Part shown: positions 44,875-54,332 of the stretch, one piece after another
Layout of the letters: each line of letters opens with the position of its first letter
Position numbering within the stretch: the first letter of the stretch is position 1
NCBI RefSeq assembly: GCF_000688015.1
Contig: NZ_JIAD01000001.1
Span: forward strand, 62,001 to 126,000
Origin: Eubacterium sp. AB3007
GTDB taxonomy: Bacteria > Bacillota > Clostridia > Peptostreptococcales > Anaerovoracaceae
Reading direction: 5' to 3'
Length of the DNA stretch: 64,000 nt
Position numbers and translations under genes: made by a program
The notes under the pieces: model-generated
The model's database searches: none
Told to the model about the DNA's origin: nothing
Seen by the model: the letters and a program-made list of their open reading frames with translations, nothing else

Positions 44875-46005
44875 ATGACTAAGAAAAAGAAACTGATCAT
44901 CGGAATATCATCCGCGGCTGTGATCGTGGTGATATTGGCGTTATTGCTGATATTCGTCTTTGACGTATTTGGACTCTTTACATCGTCCTATCGTCTTGAT
45001 TACGACAAGTATATCAAGCTCGGGAACTATAAGGGACTGGAATACGACAAGATCAGCGTCTCCGTTTCCGACAAGGAGGTCAAGGAGGAGATCAACAACC
45101 GTCTGGAGGCGAAGACAGAGACCAAGGATGAGACCAGCGGCACTGTCAAGGACGGGGATACCATCACTATCTCCTATGTAGGCAAGATCGACGGAAAGAC
45201 ATTTGCCGGCGGCAGTGCGGAGAACAGCACCATCACCATCGGAGAGACCCAGATGATCGACGGATTCATAGATGGACTGATCGGCAAGAAGGTCGGCGAC
45301 AAGGTCACCCTCAACCTAAAGTTCCCCAAGGATTACCAGAATGAGGACGTAGCCGGCAAGAAGGTCGTGTTTGACGTGACGATCAAGTCCAAACAGGTCA
45401 AGAGCACTCCTAAGTATAATCTCGATTTTGTGAAGGAGAACAGCAACAGCAAGACACTGGAAGAGTACGAGGCCTCCGTCAAGAAGGACCTGGAGAAACA
45501 GAAGACAGAGTCTGCAGAAGACGGTGTCAAGCAGACCCTGTGGTCCCAGGTGGTGGCTTCCTCCAAGGTCAAGAAGTACCCGAAGAAGCAGCTGGCCTAT
45601 GAGGAGGAACAGTTCATCAAGAAATACAAGGACATGGCCAAGAGTTATGGGGCTACATGGAAGGACTTCCTGAAGCAGTATATGCAGATGTCCGAGAAGG
45701 ATTTCAACAAACAGACCAAGGAGTATGCTAAGACAGTCGTCGCCCAGAAGCTGACCATGCATGCCATCGCTGAGAAGGAGGATCTGGAAGTCAGCAGCAA
45801 GGAATATAAGAACAGATTGGACGAATTGCTGAAGCAGGCAGGATTCACCAAGGAGCAGTTCCAGCAACAGTACAATCAGTCTATCGAGGAGTACGCGAAA
45901 GCCAATGACTTTGGATCCAGCTTCCTGCTCGAGAAGGTGGAACAGTTCATCTTGGATAACGGCAAGGTGAAAGCCGCTGCAGACAAGGATTCGAAGAAAG
46001 ACTAG
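44875..46005 (+). CDS. Membrane-anchored trigger-factor-like peptidyl-prolyl isomerase
   Basis: 376 residues. One N-terminal membrane anchor (about 7-35, in a KKKK-start signal-anchor layout) puts the rest outside the cytoplasm. An FKBP-type domain lies at about 85-175 (GDTITISYVGKIDGKTFAGGSAENSTITIG, FIDGLIGKKVGDKVTLNLKFP). A long Lys/Glu/Gln-rich helical C-terminal region (about 185-365) matches the chaperone arms of trigger factor (EEYEASVKKDLEKQK, RLDELLKQAGFTKEQFQQQY). The ribosome-binding N-terminal domain of trigger factor is absent, as expected for an exported chaperone. It probably folds secreted proteins at the membrane. It is flanked by its own promoter and terminator. Confidence 0.85.
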   Translation: MTKKKKLIIGISSAAVIVVILALLLIFVFDVFGLFTSSYRLDYDKYIKLGNYKGLEYDKISVSVSDKEVKEEINNRLEAKTETKDETSGTVKDGDTITISYVGKIDGKTFAGGSAENSTITIGETQMIDGFIDGLIGKKVGDKVTLNLKFPKDYQNEDVAGKKVVFDVTIKSKQVKSTPKYNLDFVKENSNSKTLEEYEASVKKDLEKQKTESAEDGVKQTLWSQVVASSKVKKYPKKQLAYEEEQFIKKYKDMAKSYGATWKDFLKQYMQMSEKDFNKQTKEYAKTVVAQKLTMHAIAEKEDLEVSSKEYKNRLDELLKQAGFTKEQFQQQYNQSIEEYAKANDFGSSFLLEKVEQFILDNGKVKAAADKDSKKD

Positions 46006-46045
46006 AAACAGAATCGCAGCGAGACAGATACTTGAGCAACATGTG

Positions 46046-46073
46046 CGGGGAGGGGTTTCCTTCCCCGTTTTTC
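46046..46073 (+). terminator. Terminator after the isomerase gene
   Basis: CGGGGA and GG pair with CC and TTCCCCG around a short loop, followed by TTTTTC. Confidence 0.8.
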
Positions 46074-46144
46074 TTGTGGCACGGAATTGTTTTTTGTAGT
46101 AAAATAAGAATGAATCACTATGAGAAGAGCATAAGGAGGCAGAG

Positions 46145-46606
46145 ATGAAGTGTCCGTATTGTGACAGCGATGATACCAGGGTGATCGATTCCAGACCGAC
46201 GGAGGACGGTCATGCCATCAGAAGGCGAAGAGGTTGCGAACACTGTGGCAAACGGTTCACCACCTATGAGAAGGTAGAGGAATCCATCATCATGATCATC
46301 AAGAAAGACGGACGCCGTGAGGCGTTTGACCGAAACAAGGTGATCAACGGGATTATCCGCGCCTGTGAGAAACGGCCTGTCTCCCTTGCGGAGATTGAGC
46401 AGATCACAGCGAACATAGAGCGAGGGTTGAACAACCTCATGGAGAAAGAAGTGAAAAGCGATTTTATCGGTGAACTGGTTATGGATGAACTGAAGAAGAT
46501 CGACGAGGTCGCCTACGTCCGATTCGCATCTGTATACAGACAGTTTACCGATGCCAATACTTTCATCAAGGAAATCGAGGAACTGCTTGCAACCAAGAAG
46601 AATTAA
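46145..46606 (+). CDS. nrdR: Transcriptional repressor NrdR
   Basis: 153 residues. Zinc ribbon ([33 protein letters not shown]) plus an ATP-cone domain ([20 protein letters not shown]). It represses ribonucleotide reductase genes in response to dATP/ATP. No nrd gene is in the window and no NrdR box was seen upstream. ATG 46145 follows AAGGAGG. It is 12 bp upstream of cmk. Confidence 0.96.
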   Translation: MKCPYCDSDDTRVIDSRPTEDGHAIRRRRGCEHCGKRFTTYEKVEESIIMIIKKDGRREAFDRNKVINGIIRACEKRPVSLAEIEQITANIERGLNNLMEKEVKSDFIGELVMDELKKIDEVAYVRFASVYRQFTDANTFIKEIEELLATKKN

Positions 46607-46618
46607 GAAGGTGAAACT

Positions 46619-47269
46619 ATGAACAAGATCATCAGAATCGCGGTAGATGGCCCCAGTGGCGCCGGAAAGAGCACCATTGCCAGGAAAGTCGCGAAGAAAC
46701 TCGGAATCGAATATGTGGATACAGGAGCTATGTACCGTGCGGTAGCCTACAAGATGACCAGTGAAGGGATCGGCCCTGAAGAAGGGGAGCGCATCGAGGC
46801 TGTGCTGAAAGACACCGTCATCGATTTCGATCAGGGAGTCATCACCGTGGATGGCACAGAAGTGGAGAGCAAGATCAGAACGCCGGAGATTTCCGAGGCG
46901 GCCTCCATCTATTCCGCTCTTCCCCCGGTGCGGGCCAGTCTGGTCCAGGCGCAGCGGGAGATCGGGCATCGGAAGAGTGTGATCATGGACGGCCGCGATA
47001 TCGGTACCAACGTGTTCCCGGATGCGCAGTACAAGTTCTACCTGACGGCAACTGCAGAAGAGCGCGCGGACCGGCGTTATAAGGAACTGGTAGAGCGTGG
47101 GCAGGAAGTCGTGTACGAGGAAATACTGGAGGATATCCGGCAGAGAGACCATAACGACATGACCAGAGTGCTGAATCCTCTAAGGAAGGCAGAGGACGCC
47201 ATCGAGGTGGACAGCACCCACATGTCTATCGATGAGGTAGTTGACTTCATCTACGATAGGGTGGTATAA
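46619..47269 (+). CDS. cmk: Cytidylate kinase
   Basis: 216 residues. P-loop AVDGPSGAGKSTIARKVAKKLG, then YVDTGAMYRAVAYK and MDGRDIGTNVFPDA, with the lid RAERRYKEL-like ADRRYKELVERG. It phosphorylates CMP and dCMP. RBS AAGGTG. Together with NrdR it touches nucleotide supply. Confidence 0.95.
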   Translation: MNKIIRIAVDGPSGAGKSTIARKVAKKLGIEYVDTGAMYRAVAYKMTSEGIGPEEGERIEAVLKDTVIDFDQGVITVDGTEVESKIRTPEISEAASIYSALPPVRASLVQAQREIGHRKSVIMDGRDIGTNVFPDAQYKFYLTATAEERADRRYKELVERGQEVVYEEILEDIRQRDHNDMTRVLNPLRKAEDAIEVDSTHMSIDEVVDFIYDRVV

Positions 47270-47333
47270 TATATATTGGTTTTTCATCGGCATGTTTCCA
47301 TGCTATAGGGGTGTCAGGAATGATGGAGGAGAT

Positions 47334-48023
47334 ATGCGAATCAAGTCATTGCCTGAGAAGGAAAGACCAATTGAAAAAGCTGTTGCGCAGGGGGTAGGTA
47401 GTCTGACGAACACAGAGCTTCTGGCATTGATCATCCACACCGGAACCAGGGAACGATCATCGATCCATCTGGCGGAGGAGGTGCTGGCGGTCTGTGACCA
47501 TGGGATCCGTGACCTGGGGGCCGTGGAGTTGGAGGATCTGACTGCGATCAGAGGGATCGGAGAAGCCAAAGCCTGCCGTATCATAGCAGCGATCGAGTTG
47601 GGTAAGAGAATGGCCACGAGCAGAAGTGCCAGAGGGGATTATCTGGAGTCTGCAGGGGACGTGGCCTGTATGTTCATGGAAGAGCTTCGTTACGCAAGGA
47701 AAGAGCACTTTCGGACGGTTTTGATCAATACGAAGGGACAGGTGATGTCAGTGGACAGCGTCTCTGTGGGAGAGTTGTCCAGCACGGTCGTTCACCCGCG
47801 GGAGGTGTTTGGAAACGCGATCAGGAAGAGCGCTGCGGCGGTCATCCTGGTACATAATCATCCAAGTGGAGATCCCAATCCCAGCAGCGAGGATATCACG
47901 ACGACAGAGAGGCTCGTCAGAGGGGGAGAATTGTTAGGCATAGATGTCCTGGATCACATCATCATCGGAGACGGCGTATACTGCAGTTTCCGGGAGATGC
48001 ATCTGATCACAGTGGCCAGTTGA
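47334..48023 (+). CDS. radC: RadC family protein (JAB/MPN domain)
   Basis: 229 residues from ATG 47334 behind GGAGGAG; the frame open from 47241 overlaps cmk. An N-terminal helix-hairpin-helix region (LTAIRGIGEAKACRIIAAIELG) precedes the JAMM-like motif ILVHNHPSGDPNPSSEDITTTERL. Despite its name, a DNA repair role is doubtful; the metal-site motif suggests a peptidase or nuclease fold. In Bacillus radC sits beside mreBCD-minCD; here only minD follows. Confidence 0.93.
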   Translation: MRIKSLPEKERPIEKAVAQGVGSLTNTELLALIIHTGTRERSSIHLAEEVLAVCDHGIRDLGAVELEDLTAIRGIGEAKACRIIAAIELGKRMATSRSARGDYLESAGDVACMFMEELRYARKEHFRTVLINTKGQVMSVDSVSVGELSSTVVHPREVFGNAIRKSAAAVILVHNHPSGDPNPSSEDITTTERLVRGGELLGIDVLDHIIIGDGVYCSFREMHLITVAS

Positions 48024-48039
48024 TTCCTAGGAGGAAATG

Positions 48040-48771
48040 ATGAGCAAAGTATATCTAGTAGCTTCGGGAAAGGGTGGAACCGGAAAGACCATGTTTGCTG
48101 CCAATCTCGGGGCGTCTTATGCTCAGATGGGATATAAGGTCGTCGTGGTCGATATGGATATGGGCCTTCGTAATCTGGATCTCTATTTCGGGTTGGAGAA
48201 CAACGTTGTGTTTGACGTGTTTGATGTGATGACGGGTGTCTGCCATATCAAGCAGGCGTTGGTCAGAGACCGCCGTTTTGACAACCTGTATATCATCGGA
48301 GCGTGTCCGGAGCGGGATAACGGAAGCATCACGCCGTTACATGTGAAAGTACTCTGCGAGAGACTGAAGCAGCAGTTCGACTACGTGATCGTGGACTCTC
48401 CCGCAGGGATCGACGATGGGCTCGTGCTGGCCTCCGCAGGAGCAGACGCGGCCATCATCGTTTCCACGCCAGAGTATGCAGCGCTGCGGGATGCGGATAC
48501 CCTTGACCGGGAACTGCGCAGGCTGGGAATCAAGCGCCGTTATCTGGTGCTGAACAAGCTGATCGCCGAGATGATGAACGCCGGATACATCCCCAAGCTC
48601 AGGGTGATCGGCAATATAATGAAAGCCGAACTGCTGGGGATCATACAGTTCGATATGAACATCAACATCTCCACCAATCTGGGGGAGCCTATCGTCCTCA
48701 AGAAGGACTCCTATATCTCGGAGAATTTCCACGAGATCGCAAGGAGATTACGCAACAGAGAGAAGGAATAA
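48040..48771 (+). CDS. minD: MinD/ParA-type ATPase without MinC or MinE nearby
   Basis: 243 residues from ATG 48040 (5 nt after AGGAGG). Deviant Walker A KGGTGKTMFAANLG, switch I VVVDMDMGLRNLDLYFGLEN and Walker B VIVDSPAGID are those of MinD, which localises division inhibition at the membrane. The C-terminus ISENFHEIARRLRNREKE could form the basic amphipathic helix used for membrane binding. mreBCD, minC and minE, expected between radC and minD or next to it, are absent, so the partner is either encoded elsewhere or different. Confidence 0.82.
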   Translation: MSKVYLVASGKGGTGKTMFAANLGASYAQMGYKVVVVDMDMGLRNLDLYFGLENNVVFDVFDVMTGVCHIKQALVRDRRFDNLYIIGACPERDNGSITPLHVKVLCERLKQQFDYVIVDSPAGIDDGLVLASAGADAAIIVSTPEYAALRDADTLDRELRRLGIKRRYLVLNKLIAEMMNAGYIPKLRVIGNIMKAELLGIIQFDMNINISTNLGEPIVLKKDSYISENFHEIARRLRNREKE

Positions 48772-48777
48772 ATGACG

Positions 48778-48801
48778 GAGCTGCGCATGCAGCTCTTTTT
48801 T
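48778..48801 (+). terminator. Terminator after minD
   Basis: GAGCTGC (48778-48784) with GCAGCTC (48789-48795), loop GCAT, then TTTTTT. Confidence 0.9.
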
Positions 48802-48832
48802 GTAGATTTACGGGAAGAGCCCGCATTTCTTC

Positions 48833-48862
48833 TTGACATGAATGCTCTCCAACAACTATAAT
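48833..48862 (+). promoter_or_regulatory. Promoter of rny
   Basis: TTGACA (48833-48838), 18-nt spacer, TATAAT (48857-48862), about 98 bp before the start codon. The leader contains a TTGACAA/TTGACAAT tandem (about 48923-48937). Confidence 0.8.
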
Positions 48863-48960
48863 ATAAAGGATGTGGATATTTAAGGGTTAGATACACACAA
48901 GCAGAAACGTTCTTTATATATTTGACAATTGACAATACGAACAGAAAAGGAGGTGCTTTT

Positions 48961-50499
48961 ATGTCTCTGATTACTGTTATCGTCGGGATCGTAGCCATTC
49001 TCTTAGGAATATTGATTGGATATATACTCAGGAAGAATATTGGCGAAAAGACAATCGGCAGCGCCGAGCAGAAGGCCAGGAACCTCATCCTGGACGCGGA
49101 AAACAGATCCGAAACGATAAAGAAAGAAAGACAACTAGAAGCAAAGGAAGAAGCGCATAGGATGCGCAGCGAGGTTGAGAAGGAAGTTAGAGAGCGGAGA
49201 GCCGAGGTCCAGCGTTCCGAGAGAAGACTGGTCCAGAAGGAGGAAGCTGTCGACAAGAAACTCGAGAGCATCGAGAAGAAAGAAGAACGCATATCCCAGC
49301 ACGAGAAGGACATCGTGCGCAAGAAGAACGAGCTTGAGAAAACCCTGGATAGACAGATTGCTGAACTGGAGAAGATCTCCGGGTACACTGCAGACGAGGC
49401 GAAGGCCCTTCTGCTGGAGGATATCGAGAAGGACTGCCGCAAGGAGGCGTCCCAGCTGATCAAGGAAATCGAAACCAAGGCCAAGGATGAGGCTGACAAG
49501 ACCGCCAAGGAGATCATCACCGGCGCCATCCAGCGCTGTGCGGCAGATCATGTGGCGGAGAGCACCTTGTCCGTTGTCAACCTGCCCAGTGATGACATGA
49601 AAGGGCGCATTATTGGACGTGAAGGGCGGAACATTCGCACTATTGAGACCCTGACCGGTGTAGATCTGATCATCGATGATACTCCGGAAGCGGTCATCGT
49701 GTCCGGTTTTGACCCCGTGAGAAGAGAAGTCGCCAGAATCGCCCTGGAGAAACTCATCGTGGACGGACGGATCCATCCTGCCAAGATCGAGGAGATGATC
49801 CAGAAGGCCCAGAAGGAAGTCAACCAGACTATCCGCGCTGAGGGTGAGCAGGCCACCTTTGAGGCTGGCATCCACAATCTGCATCCTGAGCTGGTCAAGC
49901 TTCTTGGAAGGCTTCACTACAGAACTTCCTATGGGCAGAATGTCCTTAAGCATTCGATCGAGGTCAGCCATCTGGCAGGTCTGATGGCCGGAGAACTTGG
50001 TTTCGATGTGAAACTGGCCAAGAGAGCCGGACTGCTCCACGACATCGGCAAGGCTCTGGATCATGAGTACGAGGGGACCCACGTGGATATCGGTATCCAG
50101 ATACTGAAGAAATACAAGGAGTCCGAGGCCGTGATCAACGGCGTAGCTGCTCACCACGGGGATTACGACCCCAAGACACAGGAAGCCGTCCTGATTGCCG
50201 CAGCTGACGCACTTTCCGCCGCCAGACCTGGTGCCAGGAGAGAGACTCTGGATGTCTATATCAAGCGACTGGAGAAGCTGGAGGAGATCGCCAACACCAC
50301 ACCTGGTGTGGACAAGTCCTATGCCATCCAGGCCGGAAGAGAGATCCGCATCATCGCCAAGCCAGAAGAGGTCAAGGACGATGAGATCGCTCTGCTTGCC
50401 AGAGATATCTCCAAGAGGATCGAGTCCGAGCTGGAGTACCCGGGCCAGATCAAGGTCAATGTTGTCCGGGAGACCCGTGCAGTTGATTATGCGAAATAA
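48961..50499 (+). CDS. rny: Ribonuclease Y
   Basis: 512 residues. N-terminal membrane helix (about 3-23, [18 protein letters not shown]), a long coiled coil (about 35-195, rich in E, K and R), a KH domain ([28 protein letters not shown]) and an HD domain ([28 protein letters not shown]). It starts mRNA decay by endonucleolytic cleavage at the membrane. ATG 48961 follows AAAGGAGG; the frame open from 48922 is leader sequence. Confidence 0.97.
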   Translation: MSLITVIVGIVAILLGILIGYILRKNIGEKTIGSAEQKARNLILDAENRSETIKKERQLEAKEEAHRMRSEVEKEVRERRAEVQRSERRLVQKEEAVDKKLESIEKKEERISQHEKDIVRKKNELEKTLDRQIAELEKISGYTADEAKALLLEDIEKDCRKEASQLIKEIETKAKDEADKTAKEIITGAIQRCAADHVAESTLSVVNLPSDDMKGRIIGREGRNIRTIETLTGVDLIIDDTPEAVIVSGFDPVRREVARIALEKLIVDGRIHPAKIEEMIQKAQKEVNQTIRAEGEQATFEAGIHNLHPELVKLLGRLHYRTSYGQNVLKHSIEVSHLAGLMAGELGFDVKLAKRAGLLHDIGKALDHEYEGTHVDIGIQILKKYKESEAVINGVAAHHGDYDPKTQEAVLIAAADALSAARPGARRETLDVYIKRLEKLEEIANTTPGVDKSYAIQAGREIRIIAKPEEVKDDEIALLARDISKRIESELEYPGQIKVNVVRETRAVDYAK

Positions 50500-50556
50500 C
50501 TATTTTTATAGGCCGCTGCCGCAAGGTTGCGGCCTGATGTGTAACAGAGGAACCTT

Positions 50557-51729
50557 ATGATCTATTTGGATAACAGTGCTACGACCAGACAGGATGACCG
50601 CGTGACAGAGAAGATGCTGCACGCCATGCGGGAGGATTTCGGCAACCCTTCCTCCCTGCACACCCTGGGGCTTACGGCGCAGAACCTCGTGACTGAGGCA
50701 CGCAGGGAGATGGCTTCTGCTTTGGGAGCCCGCCCGGAAGAGATCGTATTTAATTCCGGAGGTACAGAGGGAGACAATACGGTGATCGACGGCGCCATGA
50801 GATCCGGCAGACACCGGGGGCATAAGCTGATCACTACAGAGGCCGAGCATCCGGCTGTGCTGGAAGCCTGCCGTCGGCAGGAGCAGGCAGGTGCCCAGGT
50901 GGTTTATCTGAAGGTAGATGAGAAATGCCGTCCAGACATGGAGCAACTCGCTGCGGAACTGGATGAGGAGACAGTGCTGGTCTCCATGATGGCGGTAAAC
51001 AACGAGATCGGGACCATATTCCCGGTGAGAGAGGTGGCGGATCTTTGCCACAGGCACAAAGCTTTGTTCCACACGGACGCCGTACAGGCGCTGGGGAAGA
51101 TCGATCTGGGGAACACCGGTGCGGACTTCATCACCATCAGCGGGCACAAGATCCACGGACCAAAGGGTATTGGCGCGCTTTGGGTCAGGAAGGGAGTCAA
51201 TCTGCCGGCCTATATCGTCGGCGGGGGACAGGAGAAGGACCGCCGGTCAGGAACGGAGAATGTTCCGGGGATCGTCGGTCTCGGAGAAGCGGTCAAACTG
51301 ACCAGAGAGGAACTGGCAACCTGTGAGGCTGTTCGCGACGGCAGCGAGCTGGCGGGGATGTATCGCGTCAGACAGTATCTGCTGGACGGCCTCAGAGAAA
51401 GCATTGGGGACATCCGCGTCAACAGTCCGGAGGATCCGAAGGAATGCGCCGCATCGGTGTTGAATGTCTCCTTCCTGGGGACCAGAGGAGAGGTGATCCT
51501 CCACACACTGGAGGGAGAGGGGATCTACGTGTCCACCGGTTCCGCCTGCTCCTCGAACAAGAAGGGAAGGAGTCATGTGCTGAAGGCTATGGGGCTTTCA
51601 GACAAGGAGATCGAGGGTGCGATCAGATTCAGTCTGTCCAGAGACAACACGATCCAGGAGATGGACGTGGTGATCGAGAAGGTGAAGCAGGCAGTGGAGC
51701 GGTTCAGGCTGCTGGGCAGCTTTCGCTGA
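50557..51729 (+). CDS. Cysteine desulfurase (NifS/IscS family) paired with thiI
   Basis: 390 residues, PLP enzyme that takes sulfur from cysteine. Opening IYLDNSATTRQDDRV, TEAEHPAV (PLP-stacking His), the PLP-lysine motif ITISGHKIHGPKGIGAL, and the catalytic Cys in STGSACSSNKKGRSHVL are intact. It is 15 bp upstream of thiI, so like the desulfurase beside thiI in Bacillus it most likely feeds sulfur to tRNA 4-thiouridine; a wider role in cluster assembly is possible. A 22-nt GC hairpin lies in the gap after rny, without a T-run. Confidence 0.92.
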   Translation: MIYLDNSATTRQDDRVTEKMLHAMREDFGNPSSLHTLGLTAQNLVTEARREMASALGARPEEIVFNSGGTEGDNTVIDGAMRSGRHRGHKLITTEAEHPAVLEACRRQEQAGAQVVYLKVDEKCRPDMEQLAAELDEETVLVSMMAVNNEIGTIFPVREVADLCHRHKALFHTDAVQALGKIDLGNTGADFITISGHKIHGPKGIGALWVRKGVNLPAYIVGGGQEKDRRSGTENVPGIVGLGEAVKLTREELATCEAVRDGSELAGMYRVRQYLLDGLRESIGDIRVNSPEDPKECAASVLNVSFLGTRGEVILHTLEGEGIYVSTGSACSSNKKGRSHVLKAMGLSDKEIEGAIRFSLSRDNTIQEMDVVIEKVKQAVERFRLLGSFR

Positions 51730-51744
51730 TAGAGGAGAAGTGCT

Positions 51745-52929
51745 ATGAACGAACAGAATATTCTCATCGTGCGCTGCGGCGAGGTAGCGTTGAAGGGGAT
51801 GAACAAGCCATATTTTGAAAAGACGCTGGTAGAACGGATCCGCCGGAACCTGAAAGGATTTGATGGGGTGGATGTGAAGCGCCACGAGGGACTCATTTTC
51901 GTGAGAAGTCCCAGGAAGCATCAGGAGCAGGATCTGATCCGGGAGATCAGCAAGGTCTTCGGAGTCGCGTCCATCAGCCCGGCGGTGGAAGCTCCTAGCG
52001 ACCTGGACGCCATCGGAGAAGAGGCCGTACGGTTCATGCTGAAGCAGATCGAGGAGAGGGGCATCAAGACCTTCAAGGTAGAGGCCAAACGAGCTGACAA
52101 GCGATTCCCGGTGAAATCCCCGGATATCGCCAGAATCATCGGAGCCAAGGTGCTTATCGGCTGCAAGGTGCTTTCGGTGGACGTACATGAGCCGGACTGC
52201 AGGCTGTTCGTAGATTTGCGGCCGGATCGGACGTACATTTATGATCAGAAGATCTCCGGATTCGGAGGACTTCCTCTTGGTACCAACGGAAAGGGAATGG
52301 TTCTTTTGTCCGGTGGGATTGATAGCCCTGTGGCAGCGTGGATGATGGCCAAGCGAGGGATGCTTATCGAGGCAGTCCATTTTCACAGCTATCCCTATAC
52401 CAGCCAGCGCGCCCAGCAGAAGGTGGAGGAACTGGCCGGGATCGTGGCTGGCTATACAGGGAGATTCAAGATGCATGTCATCAACCTGCTGCCGATCCAG
52501 GAGGAAATCGTGAAGAACTGTCCGGAAGAGGAGACTACGATCTTGGTACGTCGTTTCATGATGCGCATCGCTCAGGAGATCGCCCGAAAAGCCGGTTGTA
52601 TGATGTTGATCACCGGCGAAAACCTGGGACAGGTTGCCAGCCAGACCGCGGAAGCGTTGGTGGTGACCGATGCCTGTGTACAGATGCCGGTGATGCGGCC
52701 GTTGATCGCCATGGACAAGGTGGACATCATGGACAAAGCCCAGGAGATCGGTACTTATGAGAAGTCCATCGAACCTTATGAGGATTGCTGTACTGTGTTC
52801 CTGCCCAAACATCCCACTACCAAGCCCAGGCTTGCACAGATCGAGGCATCCGAGTCGAAACTGGATGTAGAGGGGCTGGTGAAGGCCGCGGTAGAGTCTC
52901 AGGAGACCATTCAGATCGAAGTACAGTAA
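51745..52929 (+). CDS. thiI: tRNA 4-thiouridine synthase
   Basis: 394 residues: ferredoxin-like and THUMP domains (about 1-165), then a PP-loop ATPase (LLSGGIDSPVAAWMMAKRG). It adenylates U8 of tRNA and inserts sulfur. The C-terminal rhodanese domain of the E. coli enzyme is missing, as in Bacillus, so the desulfurase encoded just upstream must hand sulfur directly to the catalytic region. MITGENLGQVASQT is the conserved late motif. A 15-bp terminator follows. Confidence 0.96.
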   Translation: MNEQNILIVRCGEVALKGMNKPYFEKTLVERIRRNLKGFDGVDVKRHEGLIFVRSPRKHQEQDLIREISKVFGVASISPAVEAPSDLDAIGEEAVRFMLKQIEERGIKTFKVEAKRADKRFPVKSPDIARIIGAKVLIGCKVLSVDVHEPDCRLFVDLRPDRTYIYDQKISGFGGLPLGTNGKGMVLLSGGIDSPVAAWMMAKRGMLIEAVHFHSYPYTSQRAQQKVEELAGIVAGYTGRFKMHVINLLPIQEEIVKNCPEEETTILVRRFMMRIAQEIARKAGCMMLITGENLGQVASQTAEALVVTDACVQMPVMRPLIAMDKVDIMDKAQEIGTYEKSIEPYEDCCTVFLPKHPTTKPRLAQIEASESKLDVEGLVKAAVESQETIQIEVQ

Positions 52930-52940
52930 GATGTATACCA

Positions 52941-52976
52941 AAAGAAGGTGATTCGATTCCGAATCACCTTCTTTTC
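52941..52976 (+). terminator. Terminator after thiI
   Basis: A perfect 15-bp stem (52941-52955 with 52960-52974), loop ATTC, ending in CTTTTC. The A-rich left flank could make it work both ways. Confidence 0.9.
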
Positions 52977-53011
52977 GTATAAAGCCACACTGAAAAAACA
53001 CCATTTATTAC

Positions 53012-53040
53012 TTGCAAAAAGTATACAAGTATGGTTAAAT
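53012..53040 (+). promoter_or_regulatory. Promoter of the acyl-CoA dehydrogenase/Etf operon
   Basis: TTGCAA (53012-53017), 17-nt spacer, TTAAAT (53035-53040). It leaves an approximately 120-nt leader. Confidence 0.55.
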
Positions 53041-53109
53041 AAATATGGTGTGGATTTGTGTTTGTGAAAAATATAACTTTCACAGGGCATCCGCATCAGC
53101 TAACGTCAG

Positions 53110-53142
53110 ACGGTTAAAAACCTCCCTCGGGAGAGGGACCGT
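53110..53142 (+). other. Structured leader before the acyl-CoA dehydrogenase gene
   Basis: ACGGT (53110-53114) pairs with ACCGT (53138-53142) and CCCTC (53124-53128) with GAGGG (53133-53137), giving a stem with a one-sided 9-nt bulge and a GGGA tetraloop. There is no T-run. It fits no riboswitch class known to me. Confidence 0.5.
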
Positions 53143-53167
53143 TATTATAATCTAAGGAGGCATTTAC

Positions 53168-54310
53168 ATGAACTTTCTACAGACGAAGGAACAGGAATTC
53201 GTAAGGAAAATGGTAAGAGACTTCGCCGAGACCGAAGTTGAGCCATTGGCTGCTGACATCGACAAAGAGCACAGATTCCCTGAAGAGACTGTTGCCAAGA
53301 TGGCAGAGCTCGGCATGATGGGTATCCCGTTCCCAACCAAGTACGGCGGAGCTGGCGGAGACGAGATCTCCTATGCGATCACCGTGGAAGAACTGGCTAG
53401 AGTATGTGCATCTACAGCGGTTATCGTTTCCGCACATACATCCCTCTGCTGCTGGCCGATCTACGCTTACGGTACAGAAGAGCAGAAGATGAAGTACCTG
53501 CCTGACCTGCTGAAGGGTCGTAAGCTTGGTGCTTTCGGTCTGACCGAGCCTAACGCAGGAACCGATGCTGGTGGACAGCAGACAAGAGCGGTCCTGGACG
53601 GCGATGAGTGGGTTCTGGATGGAGCCAAGGTGTTCATCACCAACGGTGGCTATGCAGACACTTTCGTAGTCATGGCTATGACCGACAAGAAGAAGGGTAC
53701 ACACGGCGGAATCAGTTCCTTCATCGTAGAGAAGGGTGATCCGGGATTCTCCATCGGTAAGACCGAGGACAAGATGGGAATCCACGCCTCCTCCACCACA
53801 GAGCTGATCTTCCAGAACTGCAGAATTCCTAAGGACAGACTGCTGGGAGAAGTTGGTGACGGATTCAAGGTAGCCCTGTCCACACTGGACGGCGGACGTA
53901 TCGGAATCGCTTCCCAGGCTCTGGGTATCGCACAGGGTGCATTCGATGTTACCGTTGACTACATGAAGGCCAGAAAGCAGTTCGGAAAGAGACTGTCCCA
54001 GATGCAGGCACTCCAGTTCGAGATGGCTGATCTGAAGACAAGAATCGAAGCTGCAAGACTCCTGGTTTACAGAGCTGCGTTCCTCGAGGATGCTCACAAG
54101 CCTTACGGTGAGGCCGCTGCCATGGCTAAGCTGTTTGCTGCTGAGACTGCAATGAAGGTAACGACTAAGTGCGTCCAGTTCCACGGCGGATATGGATACA
54201 CCTGTGATTATCCGGTTGAGAGAATGATGAGAGACGCCAAGATCACTGAGATCTATGAGGGTACCTCTGAAGTTCAGAAACTCGTAATCGCAGCTAATAC
54301 TTTCAAATAA
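53168..54310 (+). CDS. Short-chain acyl-CoA dehydrogenase (butyryl-CoA dehydrogenase-like)
   Basis: 380 residues, full length. FAD enzyme, here paired with Etf. Motifs: FGLTEPNAGTDAGGQQT (flavin/substrate), FITNGGYADTFVV, KMGIHASSTTELIF, and near the end QFHGGYGYTCDYPVERMMRDAKITEIYEGTSEVQ (key part YEGTSE with the catalytic Glu). Together with a ferredoxin-domain EtfA it resembles the CarCDE caffeyl-CoA reductase set of Acetobacterium and Bcd-Etf of butyrate formers; substrate cannot be decided. Strong RBS AAGGAGG, even codon use and long leader suggest abundant expression. Confidence 0.93.
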   Translation: MNFLQTKEQEFVRKMVRDFAETEVEPLAADIDKEHRFPEETVAKMAELGMMGIPFPTKYGGAGGDEISYAITVEELARVCASTAVIVSAHTSLCCWPIYAYGTEEQKMKYLPDLLKGRKLGAFGLTEPNAGTDAGGQQTRAVLDGDEWVLDGAKVFITNGGYADTFVVMAMTDKKKGTHGGISSFIVEKGDPGFSIGKTEDKMGIHASSTTELIFQNCRIPKDRLLGEVGDGFKVALSTLDGGRIGIASQALGIAQGAFDVTVDYMKARKQFGKRLSQMQALQFEMADLKTRIEAARLLVYRAAFLEDAHKPYGEAAAMAKLFAAETAMKVTTKCVQFHGGYGYTCDYPVERMMRDAKITEIYEGTSEVQKLVIAANTFK

Positions 54311-54332
54311 AGATAAATAGGAGGAATTAGAA

